A DNA stretch of 25,084 nucleotides. Source: Actinomycetales bacterium UBA1416. Its GTDB lineage: Bacteria; Actinomycetota; Actinomycetes; Actinomycetales; Actinomycetaceae. Below, one piece after another: positions 14,951 to 23,500 of this stretch. How positions within the stretch are numbered: position 1 is the stretch's first letter; every line of letters starts with the position of its first letter. Below the pieces are notes generated by a model. The model ran no database searches. It was not told the DNA's origin and worked only from the letters and a program-made list of their open reading frames with translations. The translations under genes were made by a program, and so were the position numbers. The stretch is taken from assembly GCA_002304945.1 (NCBI GenBank), contig DBPQ01000045.1, positions 1 through 25,084 on the forward strand, read 5' to 3'.

Positions 14951-15990
14951 GACCCGGGGAAGACGGCGCCCGAGTCGCTCAGCCAGGTGAGCGGGTTCAC
15001 GTGGTTGCCGTACTCGCCGACGTGGACCTCGAAGTGGAGGTGCGGGCCGGTGGAGAAGCCGTTGTTGCCGACTCCGGCGATCATCTCGCCGGCCTCGACC
15101 TTCTGCCCGGCCGAGACGTACACGCCGCCGGAGTACATGTGGCCGTACCAGGTGTAGACGTCGACGCCGTCGATCACGTGGTGGATGATTACGAGCTGGC
15201 CGGACCGGCCCTCCTTGCCTCCCCCGGCGTAGATGACCTCGCCCTTGGCAACCGCGTAGATGGCGGTTCCGAGCGGCGCGGCCATGTCCGTGCCGTAGTG
15301 GTACGAGCCCCAACGCGGGCCGTAGACGGAGGTGTCGCGGTAGGTGCCCTGCATCATCGGGCGGTAGAGGACCTCGTCGCGCTCCGTGTACGCCTCGCGG
15401 AGACCGGAGGCACCCTCGACCGGGGCGCAGGCCGGCACGCCGGTGCGTGCCTGCTGACGGGAGGCGAGCTCGGCGGCGCGGGTCACCGCCGTCGGGTCGT
15501 ACTGCAGAGCGGCCCCCGTCGGCAGCGAGCCCTCGAGGGTTCGCGCCGCGGCGGCCGAGTCGACGGTGTCGAGGACCGAGACCTCGGTCGGGATCATCGG
15601 TCCGATGGCCGCGGCGGGACTGGAGGAGGAGACGAATCCGGTGAACGGGGCGGCGATCGTCAGCGCGCCGAGCGACGTGAGGATGGCGGCACGGGGGGCC
15701 ATCCGGCCTGCCCGCGTGCCGGTGGGCTGCGCCGGGCGCCGGAGGTCGCGGCGGGAGACCGTCACCCGGAGGTGCTCGGTGAGCTCCTCGCTGGGGGTCG
15801 CACCCATCGGGAGGTGGTCGATGACCGGGGCGACGACGTCGAGGTCGTCGGCGGGTGCGTCCGGCGGTGCGGCAGGAAGCTCCGGTGCCGCCCCTGCCTC
15901 GGCCAGCTCCGCGGCCTCACGCGCACGCTCGAGTTCTCGGAGCTGGCGACGGGTGAGCGGTGCCGGAGCGGGCACGGCGACAGACGTCAT
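14944..15990 (-). CDS. M23 (LytM-type) cell-wall endopeptidase, membrane-anchored
   Basis: A 348-residue protein. Residues 1-95 are an Ala/Glu/Arg-rich cytoplasmic region with a likely short coiled coil (RRQLRELERAREAAELAEA). A single membrane segment follows at about 101-120, then an extracellular part. The C-terminal M23 domain (about 220-340) keeps all zinc and catalytic residues: H231 and D235 (HYGTDMAAP), H284 (TWYGHMYSG), H317 and H319 (GPHLHFEVH). It should cleave peptidoglycan cross-bridges or stem peptides. GGAGG precedes the ATG by about ten bases. A -10-like TATCGT on the minus strand at 16061-16056 and a strong dyad at 16025-16042 lie in its upstream region. The GDPD gene overlaps its stop. 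Confidence 0.9.
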   Translation of the reverse strand: MTSVAVPAPAPLTRRQLRELERAREAAELAEAGAAPELPAAPPDAPADDLDVVAPVIDHLPMGATPSEELTEHLRVTVSRRDLRRPAQPTGTRAGRMAPRAAILTSLGALTIAAPFTGFVSSSSPAAAIGPMIPTEVSVLDTVDSAAAARTLEGSLPTGAALQYDPTAVTRAAELASRQQARTGVPACAPVEGASGLREAYTERDEVLYRPMMQGTYRDTSVYGPRWGSYHYGTDMAAPLGTAIYAVAKGEVIYAGGGKEGRSGQLVIIHHVIDGVDVYTWYGHMYSGGVYVSAGQKVEAGEMIAGVGNNGFSTGPHLHFEVHVGEYGNHVNPLTWLSDSGAVFPGSC

Positions 15991-16024
15991 GGAACAGGTC
16001 CTCCAGGGAGTTTTCGGCGACGAG

Positions 16025-16042
16025 CGGTTCCCACGGGAACCG
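16025..16042. promoter_or_regulatory. Perfect 8-bp-arm dyad upstream of the M23 peptidase gene
   Basis: CGGTTCCC-AC-GGGAACCG is an 18-bp inverted repeat with a 2-bp centre, 43 bp upstream (centre) of the peptidase ATG and about 90 bp after the stop of the CNNM operon. It may be an operator for the peptidase gene, between its putative -10 and start codon. As RNA on the minus strand it would form a GC-rich 7-bp hairpin with a 4-base loop, which could end the CNNM transcript, but no U-run follows. Confidence 0.45.
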
Positions 16043-16128
16043 GCTTCATCACGAAACGATAACGGGGTCTCGGGCGGTCGTCCACAACCGTTCCCGAACT
16101 GTGGGCAGCTTCACTCGTCGACCCGGTG

Positions 16129-17172
16129 TCACTCGACGACAGGGCGCCGCTGCATCGAGTCTCTCACCTCGCCCACGAGCTCCTCGAGGATGTCCTCGAG
16201 GAAGACCACGCCGATGGTGGCGCCGTCCTCCACCACGCGAGCGAGGTGGGCGCCGGAACGTTGCATGACCGCGAGCGCCTCCTCGACCTCGTCGGCGGGG
16301 TCGACCAGGGCGAGCGCCCGGACCCGCCACCGAGGAACGGGCTCGGCCCGCTCCGGACCCTCCGCGTGGAGCACGTCCTTCAGGTGGATGTAGCCGATCA
16401 GCTCCTCGCCGTCCACGACGGGGAAGCGCGAGAAGCCCGTGCGGGAGACCGCGAGCTCGAGTTCCTCCGGAGTGACGTCGGCCGGCACGGTGCGCAGGCG
16501 GGGGACCGGCACCATCACGCCCCGTGCGGTCTCCTCGGAGAACTCGATGGCGCCGGAGAGCAGCCCGAGGTCATCCTGGAGGACCCCCTCCGCCCGGGAC
16601 AGTTCGACGATCGAGGAGACCTCCTCCGCCGTGAACGTGGAGGAGACCTCGGAGCGCGGTTCGATCCCCACCGCCCGCAGGATGAGGTTCGCCAGCTCGT
16701 TCAGCACCCAGATGACGGGCTTCAGCAGGCGGGAGATGAGCACCAGGGGCGGGCCGAAGGCCAGCGCGGCCCGTTCCGGTGCGGAGATCGCGAGGTTCTT
16801 CGGGATCATCTCGCCCGCCACGACGTGGAGGTACACCACCACGAGGAGGGCGATCACGAACGCGACGGCGTGCGAGGCCTCCGGGGGAAGTCCCACGGCC
16901 TCGAACGGGTCGTGGAGCAGGTGGGCGATCGCCGGTTCGGCGAGGGCCCCGAGGCTGGTGGAGCACACCGTGATGCCGAGCTGGGCCGTCGCCAGCATCT
17001 CGGAGACGTGCTCCAGGGCGTACAGGACGGTGCGGGCCCGCCGGTCGCCCGCGGCGGCGAGTGGCTCCACCTGGGAGCGCCGAACGGACATCACGGCGAA
17101 CTCGGCCCCCACGAAGAAGGCGTTGCCGGCGAGGAGGAGCACGGAGATGAAGAGTGCGGTGGAGGAGCTCAC
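16129..17172 (-). CDS. CNNM/CBS-pair membrane protein (short CorC-type), second of a tandem pair
   Basis: A 347-residue HlyC/CorC-family protein. The N-terminal CNNM (DUF21) domain, about residues 1-190, has the membrane start LFISVLLLAGNAFFVGAEFAVMSVRRS and the motif HVVAGEMIPKNLAI. A CBS pair follows at about 205-345 (GFSRFPVVDGEELIGYIHLKDVL, IGVVFLEDILEELVGEV). The C-terminal CorC_HlyC transporter-associated domain is missing; the protein ends just after the second CBS. Relatives act in Mg2+/Co2+ homeostasis, probably as transporters. The GTG start overlaps the stop of the longer paralog by 4 bp, so the two are made together and may form a heterodimer. Confidence 0.85.
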   Translation of the reverse strand: MSSSTALFISVLLLAGNAFFVGAEFAVMSVRRSQVEPLAAAGDRRARTVLYALEHVSEMLATAQLGITVCSTSLGALAEPAIAHLLHDPFEAVGLPPEASHAVAFVIALLVVVYLHVVAGEMIPKNLAISAPERAALAFGPPLVLISRLLKPVIWVLNELANLILRAVGIEPRSEVSSTFTAEEVSSIVELSRAEGVLQDDLGLLSGAIEFSEETARGVMVPVPRLRTVPADVTPEELELAVSRTGFSRFPVVDGEELIGYIHLKDVLHAEGPERAEPVPRWRVRALALVDPADEVEEALAVMQRSGAHLARVVEDGATIGVVFLEDILEELVGEVRDSMQRRPVVE

Positions 17173-18476
17173 GAGGCCTCCCCGGCGTCCCAGACGCGCA
17201 ACCGGTCGACGCGCCGGCCCTCCATCCGCTCGACCCGGAGGGCGACGCCGTGGACCACGACCTCGTCCCCGGCCTCGGGGAGGCGGCCGAGCCGGTCCAT
17301 CACGAGGCCGCCGAGGGTCTCGTACGGGCCGTCGTCGGGCACGTGGAGGTCGGCGTGCTGGGCGAGCTCGTCCGGGCGCATCACGCCCGGCACCACCCAC
17401 GACCCGCCGGAGGCGACGTGCGGGCGGAGGCGACGGCGGTCGTGCTCATCCGCCACGTCCCCCACGATCTCCTCGACGACGTCCTCCAGTGTCACGATCC
17501 CGCTCGTGCCGCCGTACTCGTCGACCACCACGGCCATCTGGAGGCCCTGGTCGCGGAGCTGCACGAGCAACGGTGCCAGCGGCACGGTCTCGGGCACGCG
17601 GGGCGCCTCCACCATGAGCGAGGAGGACGTGACGGCCACGTCGCCGCGGCGTTCGTACGGGACCCCGACGGCGCGGCGCAGGTTCACGAGCCCGACGACG
17701 TCGTCGAGGGACTCCCCCACCACCGGGAACCGGGAGTGGCCGGTCCTGCGGGCGAGGGCGACGACGTCGGCGGCGGACGCCGTGCGTGGCAGGGCGTGCA
17801 CGCGCCCACGGTCCGTCATGACGTCGACGGCGGTGAGCGCACCGAGCCCGATCGACCGGGTGAGCAGCGTCGCGGTCGAGACGTCGAGGGTCCCCTGTTC
17901 GGCGGAGTGCCGCACGAGGGCGGCCAGTTCCGCGGGCGAGCGCGCCCCGGAGAGCTCCTCGGAGGGCTCGACGCCCATCCGGCGGAGGACGCGGTTGGCG
18001 GAACCGTTCAGCACCCGGATCGCCGGCAGGAACATGCGTGTGAAGAGCCGTTGGGCGGGGGACACCCACCCGGCGGTGTGCATGGGATCGGCGATCGCCC
18101 AGTTCTTCGGGACGAGCTCGCCGAAGAGCATGGAGAAGCCGTTGACGAGGAGCACGGAGAGGGTGACGGCCGCAGCCGCCGCGGCGGTCTCCCCGGCGAC
18201 ACCGCCGAGAACGGGGGTGAGGAGGCGGGCGAGCGCACCCTGGGCGGAGTAGCCCAGGAGGATCGTGGTGAGCGTGATGCCCACCTGTGCCCCGGAGAGC
18301 TGGGTGGACAACGTGCGGAGCGCCTCACCGATGCCGGCCGCGCGCCTGTCGCCGGCGGCGATCCGGCGCTCGACGGCGGCCGGGTCGAGTGCCACGAGCG
18401 AGAACTCGGAGGCCACGAACACCGCTGTGCCCGCGGTGAGGACCACGCCGAAGGCGATGAGCAGCCAGTCGGTCAC
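17169..18476 (-). CDS. HlyC/CorC-type CNNM membrane protein, full length, first of a tandem pair
   Basis: A 435-residue protein with the complete three-part layout. A CNNM (DUF21) domain spans about residues 1-195, with MLFGELVPKNWAIADP. A CBS pair lies at about 205-340 (TGHSRFPVVGESLDDVVGLVNL, then VVVDEYGGTSGIVTLEDVVEEIVGD). A C-terminal CorC_HlyC domain follows at about 355-430 (LHVPDDGPYETLGGLVMDRLGRLP). The family is linked to divalent-cation (Mg2+) transport; the old 'hemolysin' label is not informative. The GTG start has AGGGAG nine bases upstream. It is divergent from the two-component genes across 102 bp. Confidence 0.88.
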   Translation of the reverse strand: MTDWLLIAFGVVLTAGTAVFVASEFSLVALDPAAVERRIAAGDRRAAGIGEALRTLSTQLSGAQVGITLTTILLGYSAQGALARLLTPVLGGVAGETAAAAAAVTLSVLLVNGFSMLFGELVPKNWAIADPMHTAGWVSPAQRLFTRMFLPAIRVLNGSANRVLRRMGVEPSEELSGARSPAELAALVRHSAEQGTLDVSTATLLTRSIGLGALTAVDVMTDRGRVHALPRTASAADVVALARRTGHSRFPVVGESLDDVVGLVNLRRAVGVPYERRGDVAVTSSSLMVEAPRVPETVPLAPLLVQLRDQGLQMAVVVDEYGGTSGIVTLEDVVEEIVGDVADEHDRRRLRPHVASGGSWVVPGVMRPDELAQHADLHVPDDGPYETLGGLVMDRLGRLPEAGDEVVVHGVALRVERMEGRRVDRLRVWDAGEAS

Positions 18477-18527
18477 GTCCGGGGCTCCCTGGGGGCGGTA
18501 TGTCGGGGCTCGTCGTTCATGATGGCT

Positions 18528-18545
18528 GCGATTCTAGGTGATCGC
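18528..18545. promoter_or_regulatory. Dyad with promoter-like element between CNNM and two-component genes
   Basis: GCGAT-N8-ATCGC (arms 18528-18532 and 18541-18545) encloses CTAGGT (18534-18539), a possible -10 for rightward transcription. A start about seven bases later would fall at 18546, the A of an ATG that is in frame with the response regulator, 33 bases before the start chosen here. The dyad could be an autoregulatory site. No convincing -35 is visible, so this is a weak call. Confidence 0.3.
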
Positions 18546-18578
18546 ATGACCCGCACCCACCTGTGGGAAACTGGGCCC

Positions 18579-19271
18579 ATGGCGAGCTATCGGATCCTGG
18601 TGGTGGAGGACGAGCGTGAGATCGCCGCGCAGATCGCCCGCAGGTTCGAGTCCGAGGGGTGGACGGCGCGCGAGGTGCACGACGGCCTCGAGGCGGTCAG
18701 TGAGGCCCGGGACTTCCTGCCCGATGCCGTGGTGCTCGACGTGATGCTGCCGGGCATCGACGGGCTGGAGGTGTGCCGGCGCATCCAGGCGGACCGCGAG
18801 GTCCCCGTCCTGATGTTGACGGCGCGCGACGACGAGACGGACATCCTCGTCGGACTCGGCGTGGGCGCCGACGACTACATGACGAAGCCCTTCTCGATGC
18901 GCGAACTGGTGGCGCGCATCAAGGCGCTGCTGCGGCGGATGGAACGCGCCGAGCGCCGGGTGGAGGCCGAGTACGGGGTGACCGCGCTCACCTTCGGTGA
19001 CATCGTCGTCGACCGTGCGGGGCGCCGGGTGCGGCGCGCCGGCCAGGAGGTCCACCTGACCCCCACGGAGTTCGACCTGCTGGTGTGCCTCGCCACCAAC
19101 CAGGGGACGGTCCTCTCACGGGAGGCGCTGCTCGAGCAGGTGTGGAACTGGGTGGACGCGTCGGGCACGCGGACGGTGGACTCCCACATCAAGGCGCTCC
19201 GGCGCAAGCTCGGGGCGGACGTGGTCCGCACCGTGCACGGCGTCGGGTACGCCTTCGAACCGCCTGCCTGA
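18579..19271 (+). CDS. OmpR/MprA-type response regulator
   Basis: A 230-residue regulator. The receiver domain (about residues 4-118) has the acidic pocket E10-D11-E12, phospho-acceptor D54 (VVLDVMLPGIDG) and K103 (MTKPFS). A winged-helix OmpR-type output domain follows at about 132-228, with LTPTEFDLLVCLATNQGTVLSREALL and RTVDSHIKALRRKLGADVVRTVHGVGYAF. The ATG at 18579 gives the standard start of this family (ASYRILVVEDE). An in-frame ATG at 18546 adds 11 residues of no family character, but it fits a leaderless promoter, so the start is not certain. Its stop overlaps the kinase start by one base (TGATG). Confidence 0.92.
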   Translation: MASYRILVVEDEREIAAQIARRFESEGWTAREVHDGLEAVSEARDFLPDAVVLDVMLPGIDGLEVCRRIQADREVPVLMLTARDDETDILVGLGVGADDYMTKPFSMRELVARIKALLRRMERAERRVEAEYGVTALTFGDIVVDRAGRRVRRAGQEVHLTPTEFDLLVCLATNQGTVLSREALLEQVWNWVDASGTRTVDSHIKALRRKLGADVVRTVHGVGYAFEPPA

Positions 19272-20329
19272 TGCCGGCACGGCCGCTCTCGCGTCTCACC
19301 TCGATCACCGCCAAGATCCTCGCGGTGGTCGGCGTCGCCGCGGGGTCGGCGGCACTCATCGCCTGGTGGGCGACCGCCCGCGGGGTCTCCCCCGCGTGGA
19401 CGGTGCCAGCCGCGGTGCTCGCCTCCCTGCTCATCGGGCACGTCGTCTCGCGAGACATCGTCGGCCCGCTCAAGCAGGCCACCACCGCGGCGAAGGCCAT
19501 GGCTCGCGGCGACTACACGATGCGGGTGGAGGCCGCGACGGCGGACGAGGTGGGCCAGCTCGCCGAGGCGTTCAACACCATGGCGCGCGATCTCGCCGAG
19601 GTGGATCTCCTGCACCGCGACATCGTGGCGAACGTCTCGCACGAGCTGCGCACCCCGGTGGCGGCGCTGCGTGCCCGCCTGGAGAACCTGGCGGACGGAG
19701 TGGAGGAGGCCACGCCGGACAACCTCCAGGCCGCCCTCCGGCAGACCGAGAAGCTGACGGAGCTGCTGCAGTACCTGCTCGACCTGTCGCGGGTGGACGC
19801 CGGGGTGGCCGGGCTCGAACTCCGGGACATCGTGGTCGCGGACCTCGTGGCGGAGGCGGTGGAGGTGACGCGCCTCGCCGCGAGCGCCCGCGGCCTGGCG
19901 GTGCAGTTCGCCTCCCGGATCGACCCGGTGGACCTCACGATCAAAGGGGACCCCGCACGCCTCATGCAGGTGCTCGTCAACGTGCTGGACAACGCGGCCC
20001 GCCACACGCCCGCGGGCACGACCGTGCACGTGGTCGTCGAGCGGGTGCGCGCCACCGTGCGCATCGAGATCTCCGACGAGGGCCCGGGCATCGACCCCGC
20101 GGACCGCGACCGCGTGTTCGACCGGTTCCAGCGCGCCACTCCCCCCGACGCCCCCTCCACCGGTGGCACGGGGATCGGCCTGGCGATCGCGCGTTGGGCG
20201 GTCTCCATCCACGGCGGCACGATCGAGGTGATCGATTCCGACGTCGGCGCCACCTTCCGCATCACCCTCCCCCTCACCGGTCCCGGCCGGCGGCCCCGCC
20301 ACCCGGGACGCACGGCTGACGGACGATGA
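19271..20329 (+). CDS. HAMP-domain sensor histidine kinase
   Basis: A 352-residue kinase and partner of the preceding regulator. Two membrane segments (about residues 16-34 and 43-60) are joined by only about eight residues, so there is no real extracytoplasmic sensor domain. A HAMP domain follows (about 61-113), then the dimerisation helix with H124 (IVANVSHELRTPVAALRA). The ATPase domain has the N box (NVLDNAARHT, 237-246), the DEGPGID G1 box (269-275) and GGTGIGLAIA (298-307). This intramembrane-sensing layout suggests the signal is in or near the membrane or comes from a partner protein. The last about 15 residues are an Arg/Pro-rich tail. A small dyad (GGCGG 20384-20388, CCGCC 20392-20396) follows in the 174-bp gap before kgd. 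Confidence 0.92.
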   Translation: MPARPLSRLTSITAKILAVVGVAAGSAALIAWWATARGVSPAWTVPAAVLASLLIGHVVSRDIVGPLKQATTAAKAMARGDYTMRVEAATADEVGQLAEAFNTMARDLAEVDLLHRDIVANVSHELRTPVAALRARLENLADGVEEATPDNLQAALRQTEKLTELLQYLLDLSRVDAGVAGLELRDIVVADLVAEAVEVTRLAASARGLAVQFASRIDPVDLTIKGDPARLMQVLVNVLDNAARHTPAGTTVHVVVERVRATVRIEISDEGPGIDPADRDRVFDRFQRATPPDAPSTGGTGIGLAIARWAVSIHGGTIEVIDSDVGATFRITLPLTGPGRRPRHPGRTADGR

Positions 20330-20426
20330 CCGTGTCCGGGGACGAGCACGAGCGGTGCTTGACCACCCGTTGGCGAAGGGTCCGGCGGCTCCCGCCTGAC
20401 AGCGCGCCCACCCCTGTTCCGCGGCC

Positions 20427-20463
20427 TTCCGGAAAGCGACCCGGGTCACTTGTGTCCTAGGGT
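20427..20463 (+). promoter_or_regulatory. Candidate kgd promoter with TTCCGGAA palindrome
   Basis: TAGGGT (20458-20463) is a reasonable actinobacterial -10 element 41 bp upstream of the kgd GTG. No good -35 is found at 17-18 bp spacing (AGCGAC). The 8-bp palindrome TTCCGGAA (20427-20434) lies immediately upstream of that position and could be part of a regulator site. A separate promoter for kgd is plausible because it follows the kinase gene by 174 bp. Confidence 0.35.
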
Positions 20464-20503
20464 TGAGGGATCACCATCGAGCCCACCCGAAAGAGGGATC
20501 TGA

Positions 20504-23500
20504 GTGTCAGTGGACGAGCACGCCGGCGACATCTCCGCGGATTTCGGCGCCAACGAATGGCTCATCGAGGAGCTCTACGACAAGTACCTCGCCGACGCCT
20601 CCAGCGTGGACCCGCAGTGGCAGGCGTACTTCGCGAAGCTCGACGGCGGGGGCGGGGCGCCCGCCCCGTCCCCCTCGCCGGCCGCTCAGAAGGAGCCAAG
20701 GCCGGCCCCGAGACCCGAGCCGGAGGTTGCTCGCGCACCGGAGCCTGAGCCGGAGCCTGAGGCTGCGGCCGCCGCCCCCGAGCCGGAGCGCGTGCCCGCC
20801 CCCGAGCCGCAACGCTCGCCCGCCCCCGAGCCGGAACGCTCGCCCGCCCCCGAGCCCGAGCCCGAACCGTCTCCCTCTCTCCACCTCGACCCACGCGGGA
20901 CCGCGCCGGAGATCGCGAGCTTCCTGGGCGGGTCGATCCCCGAGGCCGTGGCACAGCCGCCGTCGACGCCCTACGCCCATGTCGTCGACCGGCAGGGCTC
21001 GGAGGAGGACACCGCCGAGGACGAGGTGATCCGGCTCCGTGGCGTGGGCGCGCGCACCGTGAAGAACATGGAGGACTCCCTCGCGATCCCGACCGCGACA
21101 TCGGTCCGCGAGATCCCCGCCAAGGTACTCATCGAGAACCGCCTGCTCCTGAACGCCCATCTGAGCCGCACGCGGGGCGGGAAGGTCTCCTTCACCCACC
21201 TGATCGGCTACGCGCTCGTCGAGGCCCTGGGCCAGGTGCCCGACATGAACACCAGCTTCGCCCTCACCGAGGACGGCAAGCCCGCGATCACCAAGCCGGC
21301 CCACGTGAATCTGGGGCTCGCCATCGACCTCCCCAAGGAGGACGGCACCCGCCAGCTCCTCGTCCCGTCCATCAAGAAGGCCGAGACGATGGACTTCGCC
21401 CAGTTCTGGGCGGCGTACGACGAGGTGGTGCGCAGGGCCCGCCAGGGGAAGCTCACGGTCGAGGACTTCCAGCGGACCACCATCACGCTCACCAACCCGG
21501 GCACCATCGGCACGGTCCACTCGATCCCGCGCCTCATGACGGGGCAGGGCACCATCGTGGGCGTCGGCGCGATGGACTACCCCGCGGAGTACGCCGCGGC
21601 GTCCGTCAACACGGTCGCGCGCCTCGCGATCTCCAAGATGCTCACCCTCACCTCCACCTACGATCACCGGATCATCCAGGGTGCCGCATCCGGCGAGTTC
21701 CTGCGGGTTATCCACACCAAGCTGCTCGGTGAGGACGGGTTCTACGAGCGCGTCTTCTCCGCGCTCCGCGTGCCGACGGCGCCCGTCCGCTGGCAGCGCG
21801 ACGTCGAGTTCGACCCCGAGACCGAGCTCGGCAAGTCCGCCCGGCTGGCGGAGATGATCCACGCGTTCCGCTCCCGGGGACACCTGCAGGCGGACACCGA
21901 TCCGCTCGCCTACCGCACCCGGCGCTTCCACGACCTCGACTTCACCAACCACGGCCTGACCCTGTGGGACCTCGACCGCCGCTTCCCGACCGGGGGATTC
22001 GCCGGCAGCAGGTCCCTCCCGCTCCGCGAGATCCTCACCCAGCTGCGCGACGCCTACTGCCGCACCACCGGCATCGAGTACATGCACCTGCAGGACCCGG
22101 CCCAGCGCCGCTGGATGCAGGAGCGCCTCGAGACCCCGTTCGTCAAGCCCTCGAACGAGGAGCAGCTGCAGATCCTGCACAAGCTGAACGAGGCCGAGGC
22201 GTTCGAGACCTTCCTCCAGACCAAGTTCGTCGGCCAGAAGCGGTTCTCGCTCGAGGGTGGGGAGTCCCTCATCCCGCTGCTGGACGTCCTGCTCGCCGAG
22301 TCCTCCGAGGACGGCCTCGACGAGGTGACCATCGGGATGGCCCACCGCGGCCGGCTGAACGTGCTCGCCAACATCGCCGGCAAGTCGTTCGGGCAGATCT
22401 TCAACGAATTCGAGGGGGCGGCGGACCCCAACTCCGTCCAGGGCTCGGGTGACGTCAAGTACCACCTCGGCACCGAGGGCAAGTACACCTCCCCCACCGG
22501 TGAGGAGACCCGCGTGTACCTCGCGGCGAACCCCTCGCACCTCGACGCCGTCGACGGCGTGCTCGTCGGGGTCACCCGCGCCAAGCAGGACCGCATCGAC
22601 CTCGGCGAGAAGGGCTTCACGGTCCTGCCCATCCTCATCCACGGGGACGCCGCGTTCGCCGGGCAGGGCGTGGTGGCGGAGACGCTCAACATGTCACAGC
22701 TCCGCGGCTACCGGGTGGGTGGCACCGTCCACGTGATCGTCAACAACCAGATCGGGTTCACCACCGGTCCCGCCTCCTCCCGCTCCTCCCAGTACTGCAC
22801 CGACATCGTCAAGGGTCTCCAGATCCCGGTGTTCCACGTGAACGGTGACGACCCGGAGGCCGTGGCCCGCGTGGCCAAGATGGCGTTCGAGTACCGGCAG
22901 GAGTTCCGGAAGGACGTCGTCATCGACATGGTGTGCTACCGCCGCCGGGGTCACAACGAGGGCGACGACCCCTCGATGACCCAGCCGGTGATGTACTCCC
23001 TCATCGAGGGCAAGCGGACCGTCCGCCAGCTCTACACCGAGGCGCTGGTCGGCCGCGGGGACATCACGCCGGAGCAGGCGCAGGAGGCGCTCGACGACTT
23101 CCGGGCCCAGCTCGAGAACGTGTTCGCCGACGAGGGGCGCACCGCCCCGGCCAGCACCCAGGAGAACGTCAAGGGCCTCGAGGTGCCCGAGTCCCAGCAG
23201 GAGGACGCGGGCGTCATGATCGGCTGGCGCACCGCCGTCGACCGGGCGATCGTCGAGCGGATCGGCGAGGCGCACCTGCGCGCCCCCGAGGGTTTCAGCG
23301 TTCACCCGAAGCTGCAGCAGCTGCTCGAGCGGCGGGAGCGGATGAGCCGCGAGGGCGGGATCGACTGGGGCTTCGGCGAACTGCTGGCCTTCGGCTCGCT
23401 CCTGATCGAGGGCGTCCCCGTGCGCGTCGCCGGGCAGGACTCGCGCCGCGGCACGTTCGTCCAGCGCCACGCCACGTTCCACGACCACGTGACCGGGGCG

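Noticed and set aside
16044..16066. MtrA-like direct repeat upstream of the M23 peptidase
   Set aside because: The ACGAAACGATAACG stretch only loosely resembles GTTACG-type repeats, and spacing does not fit; too weak to call.
20789..20860. Tandem 24-bp repeats considered as a CRISPR-like array
   Set aside because: Units are adjacent without spacers and are in frame, coding for a Pro/Glu linker of Kgd.
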